NCBI RefSeq assembly: GCF_008642295.1
Contig: NZ_CP029190.1
Span: forward strand, 1,612,001-1,676,000
DNA from: Streptomyces venezuelae
GTDB lineage: Bacteria > Actinomycetota > Actinomycetes > Streptomycetales > Streptomycetaceae
Direction: 5' to 3'
DNA length: 64,000 nt
The notes below the pieces were generated by a model, which was not told the origin of the DNA, made no database searches, and was given only the letters and a program-made list of their open reading frames with translations. Positions 52,332-60,255 of this stretch are shown here, one piece after another; the first letter of the stretch is position 1, and every line of letters begins with the position of its first letter. The position numbers were made by a program, and so were the translations under genes.

Positions 52332-53305
52332 GACGCGGCAGCACCCAGAACGGTCGAAAGCAGCGATCGCAGTTTCTTCACCCGGCGTGCGTCCATGCCG
52401 TCCAGGGTTCCCTCGAGCACGTCCCGGGGGCTCTCCACCAGGACCCGGGCGCTGCGCTCCATGAGCAGTGAGCGGGTGTATTCGTCATAGGTGTCGGCGC
52501 GGTCCAGGTGGATGCAGATCATTGCGCAGAGCGTCCGCATGGCCTTGAACGACAGTTCATATCCGCGCGGATGTCCCGATATCTCCTGGAACACCTTCCG
52601 GTAGCACACGATGAAATCGAGCTGGCGCTCGTCGGGAATCCTCGTGAGCGAGCCGGCCACATCGCGGCGGTAGAAGACGCCGAACAGATCGACGACACCG
52701 AAGGAGCGGGCCCTCAGATGCAGGCGCCACATCCAGTGGCGGTCCTCGGCGGTGCGCAGGGTCTCGTCGAAGTACAGGCCGTCGAAGGAGAGCAGGCGCT
52801 CGCGGTCGTAGATTCCGGCCCACACCAGCGGGTAGTCGACGATGGACGAGGCATCAACCGGAAGGATATAGTCCGCCGGGTCCAGCCTCATGGCCCGAGG
52901 AGAGACGGGACACTTGGCTATCTCGCGCTTCCTGCCGAAGACCTTGACATGTCCGGTGCGAAGGAAGTCGACGCCCGACTGACCGATCCAGCTCACCAGC
53001 TGTGAGAGGTATCCGGGTCCGTACCAGTCATCCCCGTCGAGAAACGTGACATAACGTCCACGGGCGGCGGCGAGTCCGCGGTTCCGGGTGGCCGAGATCC
53101 CCATGTTCTGCTGATTGGGGATCAGGACCGCACCCGGAATGGACGGCAGCATCTGCTGAATGATTTCCAGGGTCCCATCGGTGGAGCAGTCGTCCACGAT
53201 GATGAACTCGAAATCCTCTCTCGCATTCAGCGCCAGGGACTTAAGTGTTGTCCGACAGTAGTCGCGGACATTGCACATCGGAACAATCACCGACAACGTA
53301 ACCAT
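52328..53305 (-). CDS. Family 2 glycosyltransferase
   Basis: A 325-residue GT-A glycosyltransferase. It has the GT2 N-terminus LSVIVPMCN, EFIIVDDCSTDGT, the DxD-like FLDGDDWY (near residue 90) and an EDRHW motif. It likely adds a sugar during polymer synthesis, in the cytoplasm or at the membrane. The ATG start at 53305 has AAGGTGAG about 8 nt before it. Third codon positions are visibly less GC-biased than in neighbouring genes, which may mark transfer. It is coupled to the polysialyltransferase-like gene. Confidence 0.87.
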   Translation of the reverse strand: MVTLSVIVPMCNVRDYCRTTLKSLALNAREDFEFIIVDDCSTDGTLEIIQQMLPSIPGAVLIPNQQNMGISATRNRGLAAARGRYVTFLDGDDWYGPGYLSQLVSWIGQSGVDFLRTGHVKVFGRKREIAKCPVSPRAMRLDPADYILPVDASSIVDYPLVWAGIYDRERLLSFDGLYFDETLRTAEDRHWMWRLHLRARSFGVVDLFGVFYRRDVAGSLTRIPDERQLDFIVCYRKVFQEISGHPRGYELSFKAMRTLCAMICIHLDRADTYDEYTRSLLMERSARVLVESPRDVLEGTLDGMDARRVKKLRSLLSTVLGAAAS

Positions 53306-53647
53306 CAGTAACACTCACCTTCTTCCATTCACTGACACACCTTCACCGACCTGCGACGGCACGGGCACCGTATGTACACAGGTCCCACACAATCGGCAAT
53401 CCCGCCGAACATCATGGCAGAACCGCCCGGTTGCCCCTCCGATTCCCGGGCGCCCGCCGCACCACTATGCCGATTTGTAGTGTCCCGGTCAGGATGTACA
53501 GTGTTCCGGACCGCGGGGGCAATCCGGCCGGGCCAGCGTGCCGGAAGCGCAGCCACCGGGGCCGCTGGAGGCGTGTCGACAGGTTCACACGCCGTTTCCA
53601 GTCGCGACCCTTGTGTCCGCTTTTCCCCCCACGAGCCAGGAGTCACA
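53306..53647. promoter_or_regulatory. Divergent promoter region of the glycopolymer locus
   Basis: About 340 bp with no gene I can support. It separates the leftward GT2 operon from the rightward DUF6716-neuA-neuB-sialyltransferase operon, so it should hold both promoters. It has relatively AT-rich stretches (around 53310-53400 and 53465-53515). I found no operator repeat. Confidence 0.5.
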
Positions 53648-54922
53648 GTGCGCATCCACGTACTTGCAGACTCCGACACCCGCTGGAAATGGGGAGCCGG
53701 CCTCGCCATCGGCATGGCCCCGCACGGCCAGGTCCACGCGCACATGCTGCGTGGTCGATCCACCCCCACCGCACGGCAGTTGGCCGAGGTGGGGATCACA
53801 CCCGCCGCCATCTCCGAGTCCACGCTCCCCGAGTTCGCCACGGCGCCGGAGCTGGACCAAGCGGACGTGATCATCCTCGGTACGGTGGGCGGAGCGACCC
53901 ACGCGGCTTTGCACGCACTCGCCTACCGTTTCCAAGGGCAATGGCAGCGCCCCATCCTGATGACCGGTTATGTCGGTGTGGTGTACGAAAAGGTAACCGA
54001 CGGCCTGCTGTTGCGTGCCGGCGCCGATATCGTGCTCGCGAACAGCCCTTTCGACGCACGCCGTTTCCGCGAAACATACATCCCCCTGGGCATTCCCGGA
54101 TCGAGCATCGTGCAGACCGCCCTGCCGTTCCTGGACCACCGGCCGTACGATATGAACCGGGTCAATGCCCGGCACCCCTACACCGTGTGTTTTGCGGTGC
54201 AGCCGTCCGTGCCCGAGGACCGAAAAGGCCGCACCTATATGCTGCGCCGAGCGATCGAGCACGCCCGGCTCCGCCCGGGCCGCGATGTCCTCATCAAACT
54301 CCGCAGCAAACCGGGCGAGGCGACCACCCACGTGGAGACGCACCACTACCAGGTGCTCGCCCAGCAGATGGAAGAATCCCTGCCGCCCAATCTGCATTTC
54401 GTCTACGGCAACATGTCCGACACGCTGGACCGGACCGATCTCCTGGTGACGGTGAGTTCGACCGCCGCGCTGGAATCAATGCACCGCGGAATGCCGACCG
54501 CCATTCTGAGCGATCTCGGAGTCCGGGAAATCCACGGAAACCACTATTTCGTGGGCTCCGGCTGCGTCACCGACTGGGAGGCCATCGACCAGGGGGCCGC
54601 GCCGATGGCCCACGAGTCCTGGACCCGGGACCAGGGCATCCGCGCCACCGACCCGTTCGGCGAACTCCGGGCCCGGGTCGCCGAGCTGAGCGGGCAGCCC
54701 CTGCCGCCCATCACCCCGTACTACACCGCCGAAAGCGCACCCGAGTACGTCGCCACCCTGCTCGGCAGGCGCGGCGTGAACCTCGACGGCTCCCCCGGAC
54801 AGCTGCCGGGCCGCCGGTCGAGCAGCGCCGTGCGCCGGACCTCGCGCCGGCTCATGAAAGGCGCCTATCAGTTCGGCGTCCAGCGGGTCGCTCCGAAGAT
54901 CCAGCAGTGGGGCGGCGTCTAG
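53648..54922 (+). CDS. DUF6716-type putative glycosyltransferase
   Basis: A 424-residue protein with the N-terminus RIHVLADSDTRWKWG typical of DUF6716 proteins, which are thought to be glycosyltransferases found beside nonulosonic acid genes. A GT-B-like pattern is visible: Rossmann N-half, a middle strand FAVQPSVPEDR and a donor-side VSSTAALESMHRGMP loop near residue 275. Start GTG has CAGGAGT before it. It opens the rightward operon. Codon bias is weaker than in most neighbours for the middle third. Its acceptor is unknown. Confidence 0.72.
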   Translation: MRIHVLADSDTRWKWGAGLAIGMAPHGQVHAHMLRGRSTPTARQLAEVGITPAAISESTLPEFATAPELDQADVIILGTVGGATHAALHALAYRFQGQWQRPILMTGYVGVVYEKVTDGLLLRAGADIVLANSPFDARRFRETYIPLGIPGSSIVQTALPFLDHRPYDMNRVNARHPYTVCFAVQPSVPEDRKGRTYMLRRAIEHARLRPGRDVLIKLRSKPGEATTHVETHHYQVLAQQMEESLPPNLHFVYGNMSDTLDRTDLLVTVSSTAALESMHRGMPTAILSDLGVREIHGNHYFVGSGCVTDWEAIDQGAAPMAHESWTRDQGIRATDPFGELRARVAELSGQPLPPITPYYTAESAPEYVATLLGRRGVNLDGSPGQLPGRRSSSAVRRTSRRLMKGAYQFGVQRVAPKIQQWGGV

Positions 54923-54993
54923 CCCGTGCCCATGCCCATGCCCGTGTCCGAGCCCGTCCCCGCTCTTCCCGTCACTCTTCCCTGGAGACCTCT

Positions 54994-55740
54994 GTGAACA
55001 CGGCCGTCCGGCAGGCCTCGTCCGCCGTCACCGCTGTCATCCCCGCCCGCGGCGGATCCAAGGGCATACCCGGCAAGAACGTCACACCGATCGGCGGGGT
55101 CCCGCTGGTCGCCCGGGCCGTCCGCGCCTGCCTGGCCGCCGAGCACATCACCCGTACTGTGGTGACCACGGACGACCCGGACATCGCCGAGGCCGCCCGC
55201 GCCGCCGGTGCCGAGGTGGTCGACCGCCCGGCCGAGCTCGCCTCCGACGTGTCCTCCAGCGAATCGGCCCTGCTGCACGCGCTGGACACCCTGGAGGAGC
55301 GGCACGGCGAGCCCGTCGGGGTACTCGTCTTCGTCCAGTGCACCAGCCCGTTCATCACCACCGACGAGGTGGACCGGACGGTCCTGGCCCTCACCCGCGA
55401 CGGCGCCGACTCCGCCTTCACCGCGGTCCCGTTCCACGGTTTCGTCTGGCGCACCGAGCCGGACGGAGCTCCGGCGGGACACGGCGCCGACGGGGTCAAC
55501 CACGACAAGGCCGTCCGCCAGCGCCGCCAGGACCGGCACCCGGAGTACCTGGAGACCGGCACCGTCTACGCGATGCGCGCCGCGGGCTTCCGCGAGCACG
55601 GCCACCGCTTCTTCGGCCGCACCCAGCTGGTCCCCACCGCCCCCGAGCGGGCCATCGAGATCGACGAGCCCGGCGACCTCGACCGGGCCCGCGCCCTGGC
55701 TCCGCTGCTGGACGCGGCGGACCGGCCGGGCATGACGTGA
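54994..55740 (+). CDS. neuA: CMP-nonulosonate (acylneuraminate) cytidylyltransferase
   Basis: A 248-residue nucleotidyltransferase that activates a nine-carbon sugar acid (sialic acid, Kdn or relative) with CTP. Motifs: IPARGGSKGIPGKN near the N-terminus, QCTSPF, and RQRRQDRHPEYLETGTVY, all typical of the NeuA family. GTG start follows CTGGAGA. It is followed 124 bp later by the NeuB-like gene. The exact sugar cannot be told from the sequence. Confidence 0.9.
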   Translation: MNTAVRQASSAVTAVIPARGGSKGIPGKNVTPIGGVPLVARAVRACLAAEHITRTVVTTDDPDIAEAARAAGAEVVDRPAELASDVSSSESALLHALDTLEERHGEPVGVLVFVQCTSPFITTDEVDRTVLALTRDGADSAFTAVPFHGFVWRTEPDGAPAGHGADGVNHDKAVRQRRQDRHPEYLETGTVYAMRAAGFREHGHRFFGRTQLVPTAPERAIEIDEPGDLDRARALAPLLDAADRPGMT

Positions 55741-55864
55741 ACGACCTCCTCCCCTGCTTCAGGCGCGCGGTACGCGAACGCGCGCTTCTGTCGCGCCGGC
55801 CCACGGAGGGCACGGCGCCGTGCGAGAGATCGCCGAATGGATCCTTGGAAAGGAACTCTGAACC

Positions 55865-56767
55865 GTGGTGCACAGCAACCGCATCCGCCAGGTCGGCACC
55901 AAGCAGGTGGGCCCGGGGCTGCCCACCTATGTCATCGGTGAGATCGGCATCAACCACAACGGCGACCTGGCCAACGCCATCGCCCTCATAGACGCCGCCG
56001 CCAACGCCGGCTGCGACGCCGTGAAGTTCCAGAAGCGCACCCCGGAGATCTGCACCCCGCGCGACCAGTGGGACATCGAGCGCGACACCCCCTGGGGCCG
56101 GATGACCTACATCGACTACCGCCACCGCGTCGAGTTCGGCGAGGACGAGTACCGCGCCATCGACGAGCACTGCAAGCAGCGCGGCATCGACTGGTTCGCC
56201 TCCCCGTGGGACACCGAGGCCGTCGCCTTCCTGGAGAAGTTCGACGTCCCGTGCCACAAGGTGGCCTCCGCCTCCCTCACCGACGACGAACTGCTGCGCG
56301 CCCTGCGCGCCACCGGCAAGCCGGTCATCCTCTCCACCGGCATGTCCACCCCCGAGCAGATCCGCCACGCGGTCGAGGTCCTGGGCAGCGAGAACACCAT
56401 CCTCCTGCACGCCACCTCCACCTACCCGGCGGTGACCGGAGAGCTCAACCTGCGCGTCATCCACTCGCTGGAGGCCGCGTACCCCAACATCCCGATCGGC
56501 TACTCCGGCCACGAGATCGGCCTCCAGACCACCGTCGCCGCCGTCGCCATGGGCGCCACCGTGGTCGAGCGCCACATCACCCTCGACCGCGCCATGTGGG
56601 GCTCCGACCAGGCCGCCTCCGTGGAGCCGGGCGGCCTGCAGCGCCTGGTCCGCGACATCCGTGTCATCGAGGAGGCCAAGGGCGACGGCATCAAGAAGGT
56701 CTACGAGTCCGAGCTCGGCCCCATGAAGAAGCTCCGCCGCGTCCAGGGCGTCATCGCGGGCAAGTGA
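55865..56767 (+). CDS. neuB: N-acetylneuraminate synthase family protein (NeuB-like), no SAF domain
   Basis: A 300-residue PEP-dependent sugar-acid synthase with a NeuB TIM barrel: IGEIGINHNGD (N-terminal), KFQKRTPE, the SPWDTEAV segment, KVASASLTDDELL, ILSTGMST, and GYSGHE followed by ERHITLDR. It ends just after the barrel; the C-terminal antifreeze-like (SAF) domain of usual NeuB proteins (about 340-350 residues) is absent. It could make Neu5Ac, Kdn or another nonulosonate from an N-acylmannosamine or mannose. No NeuC epimerase gene is in the window. The next gene starts 10 bp later. Confidence 0.88.
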   Translation: MVHSNRIRQVGTKQVGPGLPTYVIGEIGINHNGDLANAIALIDAAANAGCDAVKFQKRTPEICTPRDQWDIERDTPWGRMTYIDYRHRVEFGEDEYRAIDEHCKQRGIDWFASPWDTEAVAFLEKFDVPCHKVASASLTDDELLRALRATGKPVILSTGMSTPEQIRHAVEVLGSENTILLHATSTYPAVTGELNLRVIHSLEAAYPNIPIGYSGHEIGLQTTVAAVAMGATVVERHITLDRAMWGSDQAASVEPGGLQRLVRDIRVIEEAKGDGIKKVYESELGPMKKLRRVQGVIAGK

Positions 56768-56777
56768 CGAACCGTCG

Positions 56778-57830
56778 ATGACCGAGACCCTCGCCCTGGT
56801 GGAGAGCCCTGCTCAACTGCTCAACGTGCTCGAGTGGGCCCATGTCCACCCGGGCGAGGCGTCTTCCCTCGGTATCGCCGTCCTGCAGCCCACCGACCGG
56901 CACTCCCGTGAGCAGGTGCGGCGGCTGTGCAGGTTCGCCTCCCAGGCCCGGCTGGTCTGGCGGCGCTACGAGGTGCGGTCCGGGGCGGTGAGCCGGGCCC
57001 ACACCCTGCTCCGGCTCGGCCGCTCCGTCTCCGGCGCCCAGCGGCTGGTGATCGGCGACCTGTTCTCCCGTACCGTGCAGGCCCTGCTGCCCTTCTCCAA
57101 GGCGCGCGAGGTGGTGGTCGTCGACGACGGCACCGCCACCACGGAGCTGGTGACCCTGCTGACCCAGGGCCAGAGCCTCAGCCGCTGGCACCAGGGCGAG
57201 GCGCCCAGGAAGTCCGACGGCAAGGGCGGTTCGGTCGGCCGCTGGCTGTCCCGGGACACCCTGGAGCGGTTCGCCTTCTTCACCTGCATGCCGGTGAGCC
57301 CGCCGCCCGGCGCCCTGGTGGTGCCCAACGAGTACCGCTGGACCCGGGAGGCCTTCGGCCCGGTCCGGGTGCACGGCGGCGCCGATCTGGCCGGCAGCTC
57401 GCTGGTGGAGACGGGCATCATCGACCGGCAGCACTACCTGGAGGCGATCGGCTGGATCGCCCGGTCCCGCGGCGCCCAGCGCTATCTGGCGCACCGCCGC
57501 GAAAGCCCGGAAAAACTACGGGAGATCGCAGCCAGGACCGGGATGGAGATCCTCCACCCCGAGCTCCCCATGGAGGTGATGGCCCGGGTGGAGCCCATCG
57601 GGCACACCGTCCTGACCTTCGCCTCCACCATCGCCTACACACTGCCGATCGTGCTGCAGGACTCCCCGGTCCGGGTGGAGCTGTGCGAGATCGACGACAC
57701 CTGGATCACCGAGGGCACCGCGGCCCGTTCGGTGGACTTCCTCCGGAAGATCTCCACCCTGGCCGTGGACCGGCACGGCCTGGCGAAGGTGCCGCCTCAG
57801 CGGAGCCTTCCGCCCGCGCGGAACGCGTAG
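56778..57830 (+). CDS. Sialyltransferase-like (GT52/polysialyltransferase type) protein
   Basis: A 350-residue protein with features of bacterial sialyltransferases: a DDG motif (Asp116-Gly118), an HRRE stretch (near 240), an HP motif in ILHPELPME (His260-Pro261) and a Ser/Thr motif TFASTIAY (about 278). It likely transfers a nonulosonic acid from its CMP form. ATG starts 10 bp after the NeuB-like gene, so it belongs to the same operon and is the last gene of the rightward set. Confidence 0.72.
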   Translation: MTETLALVESPAQLLNVLEWAHVHPGEASSLGIAVLQPTDRHSREQVRRLCRFASQARLVWRRYEVRSGAVSRAHTLLRLGRSVSGAQRLVIGDLFSRTVQALLPFSKAREVVVVDDGTATTELVTLLTQGQSLSRWHQGEAPRKSDGKGGSVGRWLSRDTLERFAFFTCMPVSPPPGALVVPNEYRWTREAFGPVRVHGGADLAGSSLVETGIIDRQHYLEAIGWIARSRGAQRYLAHRRESPEKLREIAARTGMEILHPELPMEVMARVEPIGHTVLTFASTIAYTLPIVLQDSPVRVELCEIDDTWITEGTAARSVDFLRKISTLAVDRHGLAKVPPQRSLPPARNA

Positions 57831-57842
57831 TCCCCGCGGGGC

Positions 57843-58964
57843 TCAGTACCGCGTCCACCGGCCCAGCGACAGGCCCATGTTGTCCTTCTGCCGGGTCACG
57901 AGCAGCTCGCCCGAACCGCTGATCGCGGCGATCACGATCCTGCCGTGCGCATCGACGGTCAGGCCGGGCGAGCCCACCGAGTCCTCGCCGGTCTCGGTCC
58001 ACCACAGGCCGGCCGCCTCGTTCTCGGTCGGATAGGCGGCGAGCGCGGTCCGGCCGTTCAGGCCCCGGTAGGCGAGGACCGTGCAGTCGTAGCCGTCGAC
58101 GAAGGCCCGGGTGCCGGCGACCGCACCGTGTGCGGGGCCGCCGCCGAGCGCCATCACGCCGACCCCGGCGCGGTAGGCGCAGACGCCGCGGCCGTCGGCC
58201 AGGTGCCAGTAGTACGTGACCCGGTCAGGAGCCGTCTCCACACCGCAGCCGGAGCCCGGTTGGGCGAGGAACGGCAGGTCTTCCGCCTTGTCGACCGAAC
58301 CGCCCGGCTCGGACTGGGTCCACAGGCTCACCCGCTTCTCGGCCGGGGCGAGGAGCGAGACCCGGCCGCCGAACGTCGCGAACCCGGTGGAGCCGTCAAG
58401 GGTTCCGCTGCCCTTGATATCGGCCCATTTGCTCCACTTGCCGTTCCCGTCCTGCCGACGGCAGTGGACTCCCTTGCCGAAGTTCCGTACGAAGACGTGC
58501 AGTCCGCCGTGCCCGTCGACGGCCGCGCTCGGGGCGCCCGCGGTGCGGGCCATGTCCTCGTTCTGGTAGAGGCTGCCCAGCGAGGCCCAGGGTCCCAGCG
58601 GCCGGCCCGTCTGGTACTGCATCGCATGGTGGAAGGTGATCTGCTCCCGGCCGTCCACGATCCGGCTGCGCCGGCCGACGAAGTGCACGTAGCCGTCCTG
58701 CCCTTGGGCCAGGCAGAGGTGGGTCAGATCAGGGGCCGGGAAGAAGTCGGGGCCGGTCCACCCGGGGCCGCCGGGAACGCTCTCGGTCCAGCGCACCAGC
58801 CCGCCCTCGGCGCTCGCGTACGCGCTCAGCCGGCCGTCCCTGCCCGCGAGGATCCAGGATCCGGAGGCCGGGCCCAGGACGGCGGCGCTTCGTTCGGGAA
58901 CGGCGTCCGCCTGGCCCGCGCGGGCCACCTGCTTGTGGGACCTGCGCGCGGATCGCGTAGCCAT
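57843..58964 (-). CDS. Beta-propeller, lectin-like hypothetical protein
   Basis: A protein of about 373 residues made of repeated beta-blade segments with Trp/Asp/Gly motifs (for example GSWILAGRDGRLSAYAS, VDGHGGLHVFVRN, LTVDAHGRIVIAAIS). It resembles PLL-type or sialidase-like beta-propellers that bind sugars. No clear signal peptide; the N-terminus is basic. Both ATG 58964 and GTG 58985 are possible starts. It converges on the sialyltransferase operon and lies between it and the LCP gene, which suggests a role with the same polymer. Confidence 0.65.
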   Translation of the reverse strand: MATRSARRSHKQVARAGQADAVPERSAAVLGPASGSWILAGRDGRLSAYASAEGGLVRWTESVPGGPGWTGPDFFPAPDLTHLCLAQGQDGYVHFVGRRSRIVDGREQITFHHAMQYQTGRPLGPWASLGSLYQNEDMARTAGAPSAAVDGHGGLHVFVRNFGKGVHCRRQDGNGKWSKWADIKGSGTLDGSTGFATFGGRVSLLAPAEKRVSLWTQSEPGGSVDKAEDLPFLAQPGSGCGVETAPDRVTYYWHLADGRGVCAYRAGVGVMALGGGPAHGAVAGTRAFVDGYDCTVLAYRGLNGRTALAAYPTENEAAGLWWTETGEDSVGSPGLTVDAHGRIVIAAISGSGELLVTRQKDNMGLSLGRWTRY

Positions 58965-59098
58965 GAGCCGAAGCAGCCTTCCCACATCATCAGATGAACG
59001 GAGTTGAGCATACCCCGGCTCTTTACTCGCTCAAGAGTGCGTTTATGTTATAGGCCGCGTGCCCTCTCTCATCAGTGCGGAAGGACCGGTCCCCGGGA

Positions 59099-60193
59099 AT
59101 GACTGCAGACACTTCAGGTTCGACGACTCCGCCGGAGGGCCGCGCCGGGCGGCGCCGGAGCACCACCCGCACGCGGACCCGGGGCCAGAAGATCCGCCGG
59201 GTCCTGCTGTGGAGCCTGCTGGCCGTGGTGGTCGCGCTCGGCGGCGGAGCCTGGTGGACGTACAACCACCTCAACGGCAACATCCAGAGCGTGGACCTGG
59301 ACCAGGCCATCGGTGACAACCGCCCGCAGAAGGTGGTGACCGGGGCCCAGAACATCCTGGTGATCGGTTCCGACTCGCGGGCCGGGGACAACGGCGAGCT
59401 GGACGGCGGCCAGGTGAGCGGCGCCCGCTCGGACACCACCCTGCTGATGCACATACCCGCCGGCGGGACCAAGGCCACCGCCATCAGCATCCCCCGCGAC
59501 ACCCTGATCACCCGGCCGGACTGCAAGGACGAGAACGGCAGGACGATCCCCGGCCAGAAGCGCACGATGATCAACAGCGTGCTGGGCACCGGCGGTCCGG
59601 CCTGTGTGGTCAAGACCGTGGAGCAGCTGTCCGGAGTCCGCGTGGACCACTTCGTCCAGGTGGACTTCGCCGGGTTCAAGGGCCTGGTCGACGCGCTGGG
59701 CGGGGTCACCGTCACCCTCGACCAGCCGATCAAGGGCTCCAAGGGCGGCATCACCCTGGACGCCGGGGAGCACCGGCTCAACGGCACCGACTCGCTGAAG
59801 TTCGTCCGGACCCGCAAGGGTTACGCGGACGGCAGCGACCTCGGCCGCATCGGTCTCCAGCAGAAGTTCATGACCGCGATGCTGGCCGAGATCAAGAAGC
59901 AGGACGCCCTCGGCAACCCGGCCCGCCTCTACAAGCTCGCCGACGCCGGCACCAAGTCGCTGACCACCGACTCCGAACTGGGCTCGCTCACCAAGCTCTC
60001 GGACTTCGCCAAGAGCATGAAGGGCGTGGACCCGCAGACGATGGAGACCATCATGCTCCCGGTGGCGTACGACAAGATCGACCCGAACCGGGTGATCGTC
60101 GCCGAGCCGCAGGCCACCCAGCTGTGGGAGGCCCTGCGCAAGGACGAGAAGATCCCCGCCTCCGCGAAGAAGTCCCCGGCCAAGGCCGGCTGA
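59099..60193 (+). CDS. LytR-CpsA-Psr (LCP) family glycopolymer ligase
   Basis: A 364-residue membrane protein: short cytoplasmic Arg-rich N-terminus, one membrane helix (about 34-54), and an extracellular LCP domain with NILVIGSDSRAG near 89, the Arg motif ISIPRDTLI near 135, GGVTVTLDQPI and KFVRTRKGYADGSDLGRI. LCP proteins move polymers from a lipid carrier to peptidoglycan. Its position next to the nonulosonic acid operon suggests it attaches that polymer to the wall. ATG start was chosen at MTADTSG. A strong hairpin follows. Confidence 0.92.
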   Translation: MTADTSGSTTPPEGRAGRRRSTTRTRTRGQKIRRVLLWSLLAVVVALGGGAWWTYNHLNGNIQSVDLDQAIGDNRPQKVVTGAQNILVIGSDSRAGDNGELDGGQVSGARSDTTLLMHIPAGGTKATAISIPRDTLITRPDCKDENGRTIPGQKRTMINSVLGTGGPACVVKTVEQLSGVRVDHFVQVDFAGFKGLVDALGGVTVTLDQPIKGSKGGITLDAGEHRLNGTDSLKFVRTRKGYADGSDLGRIGLQQKFMTAMLAEIKKQDALGNPARLYKLADAGTKSLTTDSELGSLTKLSDFAKSMKGVDPQTMETIMLPVAYDKIDPNRVIVAEPQATQLWEALRKDEKIPASAKKSPAKAG

Positions 60194-60214
60194 CGCAGCC
60201 TCCGCACGCACCGG

Positions 60215-60246
60215 ACGGCCGGGCCCCGCTCCTGGGGCCCGGCCGT
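60215..60246. terminator. Hairpin between LCP and permease genes
   Basis: A perfect 13-bp stem (ACGGCCGGGCCCC / GGGGCCCGGCCGT) with a 6-nt loop and a short TTTC run on the plus side, between convergent genes. Confidence 0.85.
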
Positions 60247-60255
60247 TTCGCGTGC

